The notes below the pieces were generated by a model, which saw only the letters and a list, made by a program, of their open reading frames with translations, had not been told where the DNA came from and ran no database searches. Both the position numbers and the translations under genes were made by a program. Shown here in pieces: positions 16,926 through 26,209 of a DNA stretch of 35,254 nucleotides. Every line of letters begins with the position of its first letter. The first letter of the stretch is position 1. Origin of the DNA: Candidatus Kapaibacterium sp. (lineage in GTDB: Bacteria > Bacteroidota > Ignavibacteria > Kapaibacteriales > UBA7675); contig JANQRB010000041.1 in NCBI GenBank assembly GCA_028284775.1, forward strand, positions 1-35,254, read 5' to 3'.

Positions 16926-17708
16926 GGCAATCGCTGCTCCGTGCTCTGACGGCACATAACAGTGTTACAATCAATTGTTTAGGATCAGTTTTGACGTACG
17001 ATTGACAATTCACCCCGGCATGAAATGCTGCTGCAGCACATATGTCTGGCGACTAGGGTAAAGCTCTTTTGCAAAAATCATCGGACGTGACGCGCTGCTA
17101 ACCACCCAGAACTGCGCAAACCCGTGATCTTCCAGCGAATTGTTTCAGTTGACCTGCGCAATATATTCAAGCGAGGATTGTGTGTAAATAGCCTGAAATG
17201 GTCATTTTTATTTTTGTCGTAGCTAAAATAGATCATGGGAACGCGCCGCAGGTCTCTTAGCGGCGTTCCTCAGGGCATCTATGAATCTGTTGTCGTAGGA
17301 CTTTGTCGCTATCGGCGTTTCGCTCGGCGGTGTCCGGTATTATCGCTCTTGTGACGCAGCCGCTGAGGCTTCCGTTGGAAGACTTTGGCCCCGCTGCCGG
17401 GGCAGTATTCCTCTCCTAACCTGGAAATGCACTATCTTAAGCTTGGCTTCCTAGTGCTCTTTCAAATTAGTTGTTTTTATAAATTCCTCCCCATATGGTA
17501 AGGGGAGGTTAGGAGGGGTTAAGAGTATTTAAGGACTTTTTAACTCCCCTAGCCCCTCTTTCAACAAAGAGGGGGACTCGAAAATAACTTAGTTGACAAA
17601 GCTTTCGCTTTTCGCGATTGCCGTTCATACGGAGCAAGGTATTCGTTCGGTTCTTGCTGCGAAATGCGCTAGGCATATCAAGAACTAAACTATACGTCGA
17701 GCTCGCTC
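16926..17708. other. Intergenic region with hairpins and a dispersed repeat
   Basis: About 780 bp between divergent genes. It should hold the promoter of the minus-strand operon near 16930-17020. GGAACGC at 17238 pairs with GCGTTCC at 17263-17269, with one bulge in the continued stem. The dispersed repeat at 17453-17586 follows. No supported gene is present. Confidence 0.5.
17453..17586 (+). repeat. Dispersed repeat, copy 1 (left flank of 17.6-21.9 kb)
   Basis: It starts TAGTGCTCTTTCAA, contains a hairpin CCTCCCC/GGGGAGG (17486-17508), then TTTAAGGAC, AACTCCCCTAGCCCCTCTTT and a second hairpin CCCCTCTTT/AAAGAGGGG (17553-17574). A diverged copy in the same orientation lies at 21934-22095. Confidence 0.6.
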
Positions 17709-18788
17709 ATGCGAAAACCGGGCTATTCCTTGTGCTGCAGATATGTTGTTAACATTTCAATCGATTACGCATTGCGGCCTGAAAGATTTCTGCCGCTGGT
17801 GGGCAAGCCCCGCGGATTCGCTGCCGGAATGTTTGTCGTGGCGCTTTGTCTGCTTGTTCTCAGCCTGGAATCACCGGCACAACCGGCTACTGCGAGACAG
17901 CTGCACATCGATGGCCGGCCGATACGGGAGCTGGCGGTCGACAGCAGCGGCGCGATCTACGCCGCGAGCGATACCATGTTGTTTAAGCGCCGTATGCCGG
18001 ATTCGGTCTGGCTGCCCCGCGCTGCGCACAGCGGTCTGCCTCATTTGATTGCGATGGGCGAAGGGCTGCTGCTGAGCGGGCGGGGAATCGATTGCCTTGG
18101 CGACGGTAGCTCGGAAGCCCTGCGCCGCAGCGGCGACGGCGGACATAACTGGGATACGGTGTTTGTCGATGGCGCTACACCCGTCGGGTATTGGCATGGA
18201 CGCGTCTATGCAATTAGCTGCGGCATTTTGACAAGCGTGGATCACGGTCTGAGCTGGCGCATGCTGCCGGGCGCTTCGGCGGACGGCGATATTAACGATC
18301 TGCTGCCGCGATCCGGCGGTAAGCTCGTGATCGTCTCATTCTTTGCCGACACGCAATTTCAGGAAGTAGTGGCGCTCGAAATCGAGGGCAGGCGGAGCAG
18401 AAGCCGGCGTCTGCTGTATCGAAGTTTTGGTCCGGCCGCGCTGGCTGGCTTTGAGGATGGCCGGTTGTTGCTGGGTTCGCGCCGCGGCGTCTTCCTCAGC
18501 GAGGATCACGGCAAAAGCTGGCGCGCGGAGAAGCAGGGTCTGGAGTCCCTGCTCAACGAATGGGCGCCGCAGGAGAACGACGGCCGTCGATTTGTGTATG
18601 ATATCTGTATTAACGAGCACAACGGACAGATTTACATCGCTACCCGCAATGGCGTATTCAGAAAGAGCGAGAGTAGCTGGGCCGCATTCGTTCTGACTGA
18701 TGCCCCGGCTGTCCGTCTGATCCTGCTTGGAGATTCCTTAGCGATTCAAACGATCAATCGCGAGATTTTCCTGGCCGCGCTACCCTGA
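17709..18788 (+). CDS. Secreted Asp-box (BNR/sialidase-like) beta-propeller protein
   Basis: The 359-residue product has a hydrophobic export segment (MFVVALCLLVLSLESPAQPA at residue 41) and then repeats of propeller blades with Asp-box motifs: SGDGGHNW, SVDHGLSW and SEDHGKSW. Asp-boxes mark BNR/sialidase-like and VPS10-like folds and do not by themselves imply sialidase activity; no sialidase catalytic arginine triad is evident. The annotated start at 17709 would leave about 40 residues before the signal segment. A start at the ATG at 17829 gives a standard signal peptide and may be correct. There is no T9SS tail. The protein probably ends up in the periplasm or outside the cell. The gene stands alone. 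Confidence 0.8.
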   Translation: MRKPGYSLCCRYVVNISIDYALRPERFLPLVGKPRGFAAGMFVVALCLLVLSLESPAQPATARQLHIDGRPIRELAVDSSGAIYAASDTMLFKRRMPDSVWLPRAAHSGLPHLIAMGEGLLLSGRGIDCLGDGSSEALRRSGDGGHNWDTVFVDGATPVGYWHGRVYAISCGILTSVDHGLSWRMLPGASADGDINDLLPRSGGKLVIVSFFADTQFQEVVALEIEGRRSRSRRLLYRSFGPAALAGFEDGRLLLGSRRGVFLSEDHGKSWRAEKQGLESLLNEWAPQENDGRRFVYDICINEHNGQIYIATRNGVFRKSESSWAAFVLTDAPAVRLILLGDSLAIQTINREIFLAALP

Positions 18789-19217
18789 ATTCGGAAAAAA
18801 CATATATCCGAAACTCATCTCAAAAGCCCATTTTCGGTGGAATTCACCGATTTGCGATCACAGTCCGACTGCCGAGAAGACCGATTTAATGCGCTTGGCA
18901 GACTTTGTCAGATCGATCCAAGTTTTTACTGTATAACCAAGCACCAATTTTTGAGATTGCTTTCAGATAATGCATTAAACAAAAATATCACTGCAGTACC
19001 AGCAGTTATTGAAGAAGCAGGAGGTGAGATTGAGTCTGAAAACGGTAGTGGAGCTGCTGTGCTGTTGAAGGAGCCAAGTGAGTAAAAACATGATCTGCAG
19101 AAATGTATACAAATTCTGTAGTTCTGTTTATAAACCTGTCTCCCAAAAATCCATAAAATTGAAGGTGTAAGCGAGATAAGTGGCTTATGCAAGCTAACCC
19201 TTCACAGGAGCCATATT
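18789..19217. other. Intergenic region with a possible PIN-domain remnant
   Basis: Base composition becomes A+T-richer from here. TTCGGA (18790-18795) and TCCGAA (18807-18812) form a weak hairpin after the propeller gene. The only coding trace is the fragment at 18837-19085. Confidence 0.4.
18837..19085 (+). pseudogene. Possible PIN-domain (VapC-like) toxin remnant
   Basis: An 82-codon frame contains FYCITKHQFLRLLSDNAL, which resembles the central CRITQLGFLRLLTNPAV-like segment of VapC-type PIN ribonucleases. The catalytic N-terminal Asp region and the C-terminal acidic motif are absent, so any gene is broken. The similarity is short and may be chance. It borders the A+T-rich acquired segment. 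Confidence 0.25.
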
Positions 19218-20339
19218 ATGAAGAAAGCTTTAGTTATCGGACTAGCATCGATTCTACTCATGTCGATGAGTGGGGGGTGGCCTACTGCAATCGCTAATTC
19301 TTTTAATCAACACCGATCAAAGGAAAATACCATGACACGAGAAAATCTCACATCAGGAAAAAACGATATTGAATTCATTAGCCGAACGATGGGCGGTGAG
19401 CTAAAATTGGCTGCACATCTTTATATACCGGAAGGCTTTGATCAGGACAAGAAATATCCGGCTGTGGTGTATTCCGGCCCCTTTAACCAAGTCAAAGAAC
19501 AAACAGGCGCAGTTTACGGCAAACAACTTGCCGAGCGCGGATACGTGACCATCGTTTTTGACCATCTCGGTTACGGTGACAGTGAGGGTGAAATCCGTAA
19601 CGATGAAAATTCATTTGTGAAGATTGAAAGCATCCGCGATGCGGTAAGCTTTATGGGGACGCTTTCCTTTGTTGATCGTGAAAAGCTTTTTGGCCTCGGT
19701 GTTTGTGCATCAGGCGGGTATATGGCGCTTGTTGCCACAACAGACAAACGATTAAAAGCGATAGCATCAGTTTCCGGTATGATGGGCAATCAAGCTAGCT
19801 ACTTCGAAACTATGGATCGTGAGACTATCACAGGCTTGATCGCTGCGCAGAATGCAGGCCGTCAGAGAGCATATGAAACCGGTGAAATTGAATATGTTGA
19901 TGCACTTGGGATAGAAGCAGAAGCTGAGGCAATAAAAAAAGGGGCAACTCCTAGTGAGGGGTATGATTATTACATGACTGCACGTGCGGGTGCTGAAACA
20001 TATCCTAACTACTCGCATCTGTCGCCCTCTTTTATGTTAGAAGCACCAATGCTGGCTGATGCAACAAGCTATGCGCATTATCTTTACACGCCATTCATTG
20101 GCATCGTGGGCGAAACAGCGATGGATCCAGCAAGCGGCGCTTTGTGTACAGGACCATTAACAAAAACTTTTTTCGATAATGCATCTGAACCGAAAAAGTT
20201 TGTTGAAATCAGCGGTGCAAGCCATGTGTCACTTTACGACATTCAAGGAGATGTAAGCCGCGCTGTTGATGCCATGGATGCTTTTTTCAAAAAACATGGA
20301 GGTGCAAAAAAAGCGCCAGCACAAACAGCAGCTGAGTGA
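19218..20339 (+). CDS. Alpha/beta hydrolase (dienelactone-hydrolase-like), possibly exported
   Basis: The 373-residue product has an alpha/beta-hydrolase fold. Strand-helix elements run from LAAHLYIPEGFD through YPAVVYSGPF and VTIVFDHLGYGDSEG. The nucleophile elbow is GLGVCASGGY (about residue 157), where Cys is the likely nucleophile as in dienelactone hydrolases, and the catalytic His is in GASHVSLYD near residue 336. The first 27 residues (MKKALVIGLASILLMSMSGG and on) form a signal peptide. AGGAG lies 7 nt before the first ATG, and a second ATG at 19332 also has a good AAGGA, giving a cytosolic form without the signal. The substrate is unknown. The gene is A+T-rich compared with its neighbours and is followed by an AraC regulator. 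Confidence 0.88.
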   Translation: MKKALVIGLASILLMSMSGGWPTAIANSFNQHRSKENTMTRENLTSGKNDIEFISRTMGGELKLAAHLYIPEGFDQDKKYPAVVYSGPFNQVKEQTGAVYGKQLAERGYVTIVFDHLGYGDSEGEIRNDENSFVKIESIRDAVSFMGTLSFVDREKLFGLGVCASGGYMALVATTDKRLKAIASVSGMMGNQASYFETMDRETITGLIAAQNAGRQRAYETGEIEYVDALGIEAEAEAIKKGATPSEGYDYYMTARAGAETYPNYSHLSPSFMLEAPMLADATSYAHYLYTPFIGIVGETAMDPASGALCTGPLTKTFFDNASEPKKFVEISGASHVSLYDIQGDVSRAVDAMDAFFKKHGGAKKAPAQTAAE

Positions 20340-20540
20340 TGCGGAGAAATAAATCTGACAATGTAGAGAAAAAGCCGATTTCAACTCTATGAGTCGGATG
20401 ATGTTGTTGGGTTCCTCGATGCCGCTGACCGGACCCTTACTATGAAAGGTCCAATTTTGTCACCAAATACTATGGGGTAGTAAGCATTGTCTTATTTTAG
20501 CTTCAACAGCATTTAGAAAATAATTTAGGGTGACTTTGCA

Positions 20541-21461
20541 ATGAACGTAGAAAAAATCCATTTCAGTGATTTGAATGAGTACTACAGTTTCTTTGGGCTT
20601 CCAGCCGCAGAGCACCCTCTATTTTCTGTTGCTGTTACATCATCCGAAAATGCCAGCGATACGGAATCTTGCCCTGATCATGAAATGCTTATAAGCAGTG
20701 ACTTTTATTCCATATCGCTCAAACATATTATATCGGGTGAAATCTTCTATGGCCGCACAAAATATGATTGTAAAAACGGCACGATGATCTTCATGGCTCC
20801 AAAGCAGGAAATCAGGCTGAAAGGGTTAACAGTTGAATCAACAGGTAGGGTAATTAATTTTCATGAAGACTTTATCCGTGGGCATAAGATCAAGGAAGAG
20901 ATCAAGAAATACCATTTTTTCAGCTATGCGGTGAATGAAGCGCTGCATCTATCGCCCAAAGAAGAGCAAATGATGTCCAGCTTCATTGACCAGATTGAAG
21001 CCGAACATCACAATAATCAGGACGAATTCAGTAAAGAGCTGATTCTTTCCCAGCTGGATACGTTGCTGATATATGCCAACCGCTTTTATCACCGTCAGTT
21101 CCTGCACCGCAAAGAAATCAGCTCTGACATGCTGGATAGCTTCATCGATGAGGTGGAGAAATATATGGCAGCCAACCAGCTGGATGAGAAAACCATCCCC
21201 ACTATTGAAGAAATAGCCAGCGTCATGGCAATGACACCTCGTTACTTAAGCGATGCGCTCAAAGTGGAAACCGGCAAAACGGCGATGGAGAATCTGCATC
21301 TGCACATGATCGATAAAGCAAAAGATCTGCTGCTTGAATCAGATGCATCGGTGGCAACGGTGGCTTATCAGTTGGGATTCGAATATCCACAATATTTTGC
21401 GCGGCTATTCAAGAAGAAAACCGGCATGACACCAACCGAATATCGAAGGTCAGTGCATTAA
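20541..21461 (+). CDS. AraC family transcriptional regulator
   Basis: The 306-residue product has an N-terminal sensing domain (about 1-200, cupin-like: SDFYSISLKHIISGEIFYGR, then GTMIFMAPKQEIRL) and a C-terminal double helix-turn-helix (about 220-306). The latter carries IEEIASVMAMTPRYLSDALK, then TVAYQLGFEYPQYFARLFKK and KTGMTPTEYRR, the AraC hallmark. It lies 201 bp after the hydrolase gene on the same strand and shares its lower G+C content, so the pair was probably acquired together, with the regulator controlling the hydrolase. The inducer is unknown. The ribosome binding site is weak. Confidence 0.93.
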   Translation: MNVEKIHFSDLNEYYSFFGLPAAEHPLFSVAVTSSENASDTESCPDHEMLISSDFYSISLKHIISGEIFYGRTKYDCKNGTMIFMAPKQEIRLKGLTVESTGRVINFHEDFIRGHKIKEEIKKYHFFSYAVNEALHLSPKEEQMMSSFIDQIEAEHHNNQDEFSKELILSQLDTLLIYANRFYHRQFLHRKEISSDMLDSFIDEVEKYMAANQLDEKTIPTIEEIASVMAMTPRYLSDALKVETGKTAMENLHLHMIDKAKDLLLESDASVATVAYQLGFEYPQYFARLFKKKTGMTPTEYRRSVH

Positions 21462-22298
21462 GAGAGATGATGATCAAGGATATTCATTTTTTCAATTATT
21501 GCCGTCCGCGGACTCTGTTAACACGCTTCAATTTGCCGAACAGGCAGGGAAATCTTTAACTCCACCAGAACGCTTCTGTGCGATTCACCCACGCAATTCC
21601 GCCGGAGTGGCAGGCGAGTATATCACCGTCCGCTGATTGCCTTCCGCCTGTTAAAGTCGCGGACCCTGCAGTATATGTCCCATTGCGCGTCGCTCTCCGT
21701 CTGCCTGGCAAACGCAACGTAGATCCGACACATGCTGGATTGTCGAGTCCGGGTCAACGAGTTGTGAAATGTCGGTGCCAACAACAGCCAGACAGGTTGT
21801 AGTCATTGTGTGAGCTTTGAGTTGTTTACATCCGGCAAGGGCAGAGGAGTTAAATCGCAGGACTCGCGCAAACTTCATTCTGGCAGCATTGGTATCCGCG
21901 ACGATCTTCCTGTCTTGAGCCATAATGTTAACGTAGTGCTATTTCAAGAAAGTTTAATATAGCTTCTCTCTCCTTGGGGTAGGGGGGAGAAGCGGACTGA
22001 GCGCCGAATGGGGAGGATTTATGAATATCAAAGGACCTCCAAACTCCGCTAGCCCTTTTTCCAAAAGAAGAGTAGCTTTTGAGAAAGCTACGTTAAACAC
22101 TAGTGGTCTCCGAGTCGCGCAAAAAGCTCACAGGCAGTCTAGCTGCTGTTAGGTCAATCACCGCTGTCGCTGGCGAATGAGCCCCAGCCCGGTCCCGCAT
22201 TTCCGCGACTCTCTGTTGTCGGCCACTACCGGCATCTGATCAAAGGACGCAAGTTCTGAAGCCACCGGGCGCCGGCCTTGCAATGACCTGCAGAACTG
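21462..22298. other. Gene-free region with dispersed repeat
   Basis: About 840 bp between the AraC gene and a minus-strand gene. Apart from the repeat copy at 21934-22095, nothing convincing is seen. The composition returns to that of the host by about 21.6 kb. Small frames lack ribosome binding sites and family features. Confidence 0.5.
21934..22095 (+). repeat. Dispersed repeat, copy 2 (right flank of 17.6-21.9 kb)
   Basis: It is a diverged direct repeat of 17453-17586: TAGTGCTATTTCAA, GGGGAGGATTTATGAA, AAAGGAC, AACTCCGCTAGCCC. It also carries a perfect hairpin, GTAGCTTT (22072-22079) with AAAGCTAC (22084-22091) around a TGAG loop. Confidence 0.55.
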
Positions 22299-22925
22299 CT
22301 ACAGGCAAAACCGCCACATGAAATCTAATGTCGCCACGTGTTCATAATCCAGTGGAGTGTCCGGGTTGAATTTGAAAAGGTACGCGCGGTAGATCAGGCC
22401 GATATTAAATGTTGAATTCACTTGGTAATAGAAGTTTGTAATGAGTCCAAGATTCCGTGACGCTTTGTTTTCGAGAATTTCACTTTCGGAAAAATAGTCC
22501 GGCACAAACTTGCGAATGACGAGCCACCGGTTAATCGCGAAGCTCAGACCATATCCGATCGAGAAGGGATAAAGGTTTTGATTATCGGTCAGGTTCAATG
22601 ATTGAGAGACCAAATGGTCGATATCGCCCGCTCGGTCCATCAGACCCAAAAATTCCGCTGTGCCATTCAGGGAGTATTCCAGGGCAATGAAACTCCGATC
22701 GGCGTACTGGTACTCGAATCCTCCTTCCAGACCGACCCATCCGGTCTGACTCTTGCGGGATGTGTTCGCCGGATGAAGACTGATGCTGTTGATGTAGGGC
22801 AGCCCAAGTTTTAATCTGATGTCTCCTTGCTGCGGAGCAGTTGAAGTCTGAGAATACAATATACCGCCGGAGATACACAGTAAAGCCAGGATCAGGGATC
22901 GCAGGCCATTAATGAAATTCAGCAT
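22299..22925 (-). CDS. Outer-membrane beta-barrel-like protein
   Basis: The 208-residue product starts with a signal peptide (MLNFINGLRSLILALLCISG, cleavage probably after ILYSQ). It continues with alternating strands containing aromatic residues (GLEGGFEYQYADRSFIALEY, FSIGYGLSFAINRWLVIRKF, FYYQVNSTFNIGLIYRAYLF) and ends FMWRFCL, typical of small outer-membrane barrels in this phylum. The function cannot be told from sequence; it may be a porin or a structural barrel. It is divergent from the WD lipoprotein at 23228, with about 300 bp between them. The size fits an 8-strand barrel. Confidence 0.7.
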   Translation of the reverse strand: MLNFINGLRSLILALLCISGGILYSQTSTAPQQGDIRLKLGLPYINSISLHPANTSRKSQTGWVGLEGGFEYQYADRSFIALEYSLNGTAEFLGLMDRAGDIDHLVSQSLNLTDNQNLYPFSIGYGLSFAINRWLVIRKFVPDYFSESEILENKASRNLGLITNFYYQVNSTFNIGLIYRAYLFKFNPDTPLDYEHVATLDFMWRFCL

Positions 22926-23227
22926 GTCTGTTCACAGCACGAATGTTAGACGATATGATCGCTGTCAATGATCGTAGGGAGGAAGTCAGCGAAGTTATTA
23001 AACCTCAATCAAGTAAAAAGATGCATGTTACTGTCGTCTGTAATGCTGATTACACTAGTGTGGAAGGAATTTGACCCGGCAGGATTTCCGAGAGGCCTTC
23101 ATAAGCTGGCTCCATGAGCTCGAAGGGCATTGCAGAATTTGTCCATGCGATATTGTAAGTTTGATCAGTCATCCGGCGTCATTGTTTGAATGATCAGATC
23201 AATTCACAAAGCGGGAGAATGCGGCTG
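22926..23227. other. Divergent intergenic region
   Basis: About 300 bp that must hold the promoters of both the barrel protein and the WD lipoprotein. I see no clear palindrome, repeat or small gene. Confidence 0.4.
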
Positions 23228-26209
23228 ATGTACCATGGATTCAAAGCGCTTCGTTGTGCGGCACCGGCGGCGATTCTGTGTCTGGCGTTGTCTGGACTGT
23301 TTTCCTGTTCCGATTCAGTTCCGCCGGCGCATCTGGTGACGATCGACAAGGTGTTTCGCGATCTGGATGTGCCGACCCGGACATTGCTTGTCGATGCCTT
23401 GCAGCCGCGCGTCCTGCGTCTGGCGGGCGGAACCTCGATCGCAATTCCCGACAGCGCCTTTCGCGATGCGCAGGGCGGACTCGTCAGCGGTGAAGTCAGT
23501 TTGAGCTGGCGTGAGTTTCACACGGCGGCCGATATCATTGCGGCGGGAATTCCGATGAGCTACCAGGATAGCGGCGGCGTCATTCAACAGCTTGAATCCG
23601 GCGGGATGTTCGAGCTGAACGCCGAGGCTCGGGGAGAGCCGGTATTTATTGCCGAGGGCAGGCAAATCGAAGTGACGCTGGCAACGAAGTATGAAGGCGA
23701 TTTCGACATGTACTACCTGGAAGAGCAGACGCCGTTGCTTGAACCTGGCGCGGCGGATCGGGATCGCGAGGGTGAAGCCGGTCCCGGAGAACATTCTTCC
23801 GCTACGCAACCTGCGCAGTATCGCTGGCAAAAAATTGCCGATCGGACGCCTGAACCCGCGGTCGCCATTCGGGACTCGGTTGAGGACCGTGGTCCCATGT
23901 TTCGGCTGCAATTCGATACGATAAACTACCCCGAGACCGGGACGCTGGCGGCACTGGAGTGGGAATTCCAGGGACAGGCGGAAGAGATGAGCCCCTTGCA
24001 TGCAAGCAATGAGTGGGCTTTAAGCGAAGGCTGGGTGGAAGCCTCAATCAGCCGGCCGCAGCATCAACACCAGCTTCGGCGAAGCCTTTCCTTAGAGCGA
24101 AACGGCTACTGGTCGCCGACCGAAATACAGGTCTTGCCCGACGACAGCGGCTTTATCAGTTTCGGCCCTGACAGTGCCCATATATGGGATTGGCGCGGCG
24201 CGAGGCGGGCATCCTTCGGCAGGGTCAATCCGCAACATCACATTGCCTTTGCGCCCGACGGCGGCTCCATGATGATCTGGGACAAGCGCAGTCATATCAG
24301 GCTCAGGGATATGACCGGCGGCCTTCTTGCGAATCTCGGACGATCGAGCGGCCATCGTTTTTTGGCCGGGGGGAAGCGTATCCTCAGCTATAGCTTTATG
24401 CCAAAGACCTTGTACCTGTCTAATCTGAAAGGTCAGCGGCTGCTGCAGATCGGCCTAAGCAAGGAGCCGAATCGCTGGGACCGGTTTCCGGACGAGTTGA
24501 TTAAACAAGATGATTCGAGTCCCGATGCCGAATGGTCTCGGCATGATCGCGAAACCCTGCGTGGGTATCATTGGGATGTTTCCACTGGCAGGGACTACTT
24601 GCTTGTTTACTCGCCGAAAGGCATCTGCGTATTCGACACTGATGGCAAGCAGCTCGACTCGATGGCTAACACATGGGCGCATCGCATCGAATTTGTTCCC
24701 GCAAATGACGCGATTGTCTTGCACAATACAATTGATGGTCGGGTTCAGGTCTGGGACTGGCGGAATAGCAAGCTTCACAGTTTCCGCTGCGATACCGCTT
24801 CGTCTACACATCAGCACTACTGGCTAGCAAATCCACGGCAGCCGCAGCTTGTCTTCGCGTCCCATACCCGTCGTGGTAAACACTTTATCCGACCACTGAG
24901 AATGTGGAATTGGCAACGCGACGAAGAACATATTCTCCAATGCGAGGATGCCGTGGCCGACCTAAGCTTTTCCCCGGAGGGGCGATTCTTGTTTACGCAT
25001 GACACAAGCGTTACGCGGCTTCACTTGTGGGATTGTACGACAGGTAGGCAACAAGTACTCCCTCTTTTACAGAAGGCGAGACAGACTGGCGGGTCGGGGT
25101 GTTCCGAGACAAGTCTGGAATTCATCCTCGGACCTATTTTTCTGGACCCGGCAGTGTATTGGCAAATCAGGCCAGTGGTCGACTCATCTGCAAGTCAAAG
25201 GCGATTGGTACGAATGCTGTTTTCCACATCCCAAGACGCGTATATCATTGGCGGCACAAACACGCTTGCCCTATGGGGATCTGATGGCGTGCTCCGGCGG
25301 GACTTCAGAGCCTACGATGCCGATATTCAGTGGGCTGTCTTCCTGGATGAGAAGCAGGTCATTTACAGTTGGAACACCTGCGGCGAAATTCAGCTCTGGA
25401 ACTTCGAGGGTGAGTTGCTCCGCCGGATTACAATCGGCGGCAAATCTGCCAACGTCAGATATCTTGCGCAATTAGATGCTTTCCTGGTATACCCTGATTT
25501 CAGGCACAGTCGTTTGTATGATTTTGACGGAGGTCTGTTGGCTGAATTTTTGTCGGTAGGACCGATCTACAACAGTCCTGATTTACAGCGGATGTTTATA
25601 ATGTCGCAGCAGTTTGATGCGGTGTCGCTGGTAGAACTGCTCACCGACTCAAACCCGGCCGATGTGGTCCAATTAGCGCTTGCCAACGAAACCAAGGCTT
25701 TTTACACATTTGTGCAGGACGGAGAGAATATCCGTTCGGCATTCAGGCAATACCGCTCTGCTGTCGCAGACAGAGAGGATGCGGAACAAGAGCGGCTTAA
25801 GACGGAGCGAGCAGTCCTGCGACGTTTTGAAATCGCGCAGTTCGGCATCTACAATTGGGATATAGTGCTTAAACAGGAGGGGCACATCGCCTGCTCGGCG
25901 GAGTTTGATTTTGGCGGCGGTACGTACTACAATGACATCAGCGTCTTCCTGATCACCGGACGCAACCGAACAGCAGTGGTGAAATACGACAATGGCAGCC
26001 GGGACAAATTCAGCTTTGATCCCGCTTCGCGCAATATGCTGTTGGCCGTTTTGCCGGAAAACAAGGTCGCGCTCTTCACTGAAGAGGATTTCGCCGCTCT
26101 TGATGTAGAGGCGATCCGCCGCGATGGGAGTTTTACGTTCAGGATGCGAGATGGCGGTAGGATCACGAATAATGAAGAGTTGCGACGTCTGCTTCCTGCG
26201 GCGATTTAA
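23228..26209 (+). CDS. Large WD-repeat lipoprotein
   Basis: The 993-residue product starts with a lipoprotein signal ending in a lipobox (LFSC at residues 24-27). An N-terminal domain (about 40-190) with SIAIPDSAFRDAQGGLVSGE, then EVSLSWREFHTAADIIAAGI and SGGMFELNAEA is common at the start of Bacteroidota surface lipoproteins. Residues 300-840 hold WD40-like blades (HIWDWRGAR, RLHLWDCTTGR, IQLWNFEGELL). A short coiled coil (about 855-895) precedes a C-terminal domain with RRFEIAQFGIYNWDIVL. I place the start at the ATG at 23228, with GGGAG 10 nt upstream; ATG 23219 and TTG 23186 are also in frame. It is probably surface- or periplasm-anchored and binds partner proteins. No enzyme motif is visible. 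Confidence 0.85.
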   Translation: MYHGFKALRCAAPAAILCLALSGLFSCSDSVPPAHLVTIDKVFRDLDVPTRTLLVDALQPRVLRLAGGTSIAIPDSAFRDAQGGLVSGEVSLSWREFHTAADIIAAGIPMSYQDSGGVIQQLESGGMFELNAEARGEPVFIAEGRQIEVTLATKYEGDFDMYYLEEQTPLLEPGAADRDREGEAGPGEHSSATQPAQYRWQKIADRTPEPAVAIRDSVEDRGPMFRLQFDTINYPETGTLAALEWEFQGQAEEMSPLHASNEWALSEGWVEASISRPQHQHQLRRSLSLERNGYWSPTEIQVLPDDSGFISFGPDSAHIWDWRGARRASFGRVNPQHHIAFAPDGGSMMIWDKRSHIRLRDMTGGLLANLGRSSGHRFLAGGKRILSYSFMPKTLYLSNLKGQRLLQIGLSKEPNRWDRFPDELIKQDDSSPDAEWSRHDRETLRGYHWDVSTGRDYLLVYSPKGICVFDTDGKQLDSMANTWAHRIEFVPANDAIVLHNTIDGRVQVWDWRNSKLHSFRCDTASSTHQHYWLANPRQPQLVFASHTRRGKHFIRPLRMWNWQRDEEHILQCEDAVADLSFSPEGRFLFTHDTSVTRLHLWDCTTGRQQVLPLLQKARQTGGSGCSETSLEFILGPIFLDPAVYWQIRPVVDSSASQRRLVRMLFSTSQDAYIIGGTNTLALWGSDGVLRRDFRAYDADIQWAVFLDEKQVIYSWNTCGEIQLWNFEGELLRRITIGGKSANVRYLAQLDAFLVYPDFRHSRLYDFDGGLLAEFLSVGPIYNSPDLQRMFIMSQQFDAVSLVELLTDSNPADVVQLALANETKAFYTFVQDGENIRSAFRQYRSAVADREDAEQERLKTERAVLRRFEIAQFGIYNWDIVLKQEGHIACSAEFDFGGGTYYNDISVFLITGRNRTAVVKYDNGSRDKFSFDPASRNMLLAVLPENKVALFTEEDFAALDVEAIRRDGSFTFRMRDGGRITNNEELRRLLPAAI

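Noticed and set aside
17709..18788. Sialidase activity of the Asp-box proteins
   Set aside because: Asp-boxes alone do not show catalysis; no arginine triad or catalytic Tyr/Glu pair could be identified.
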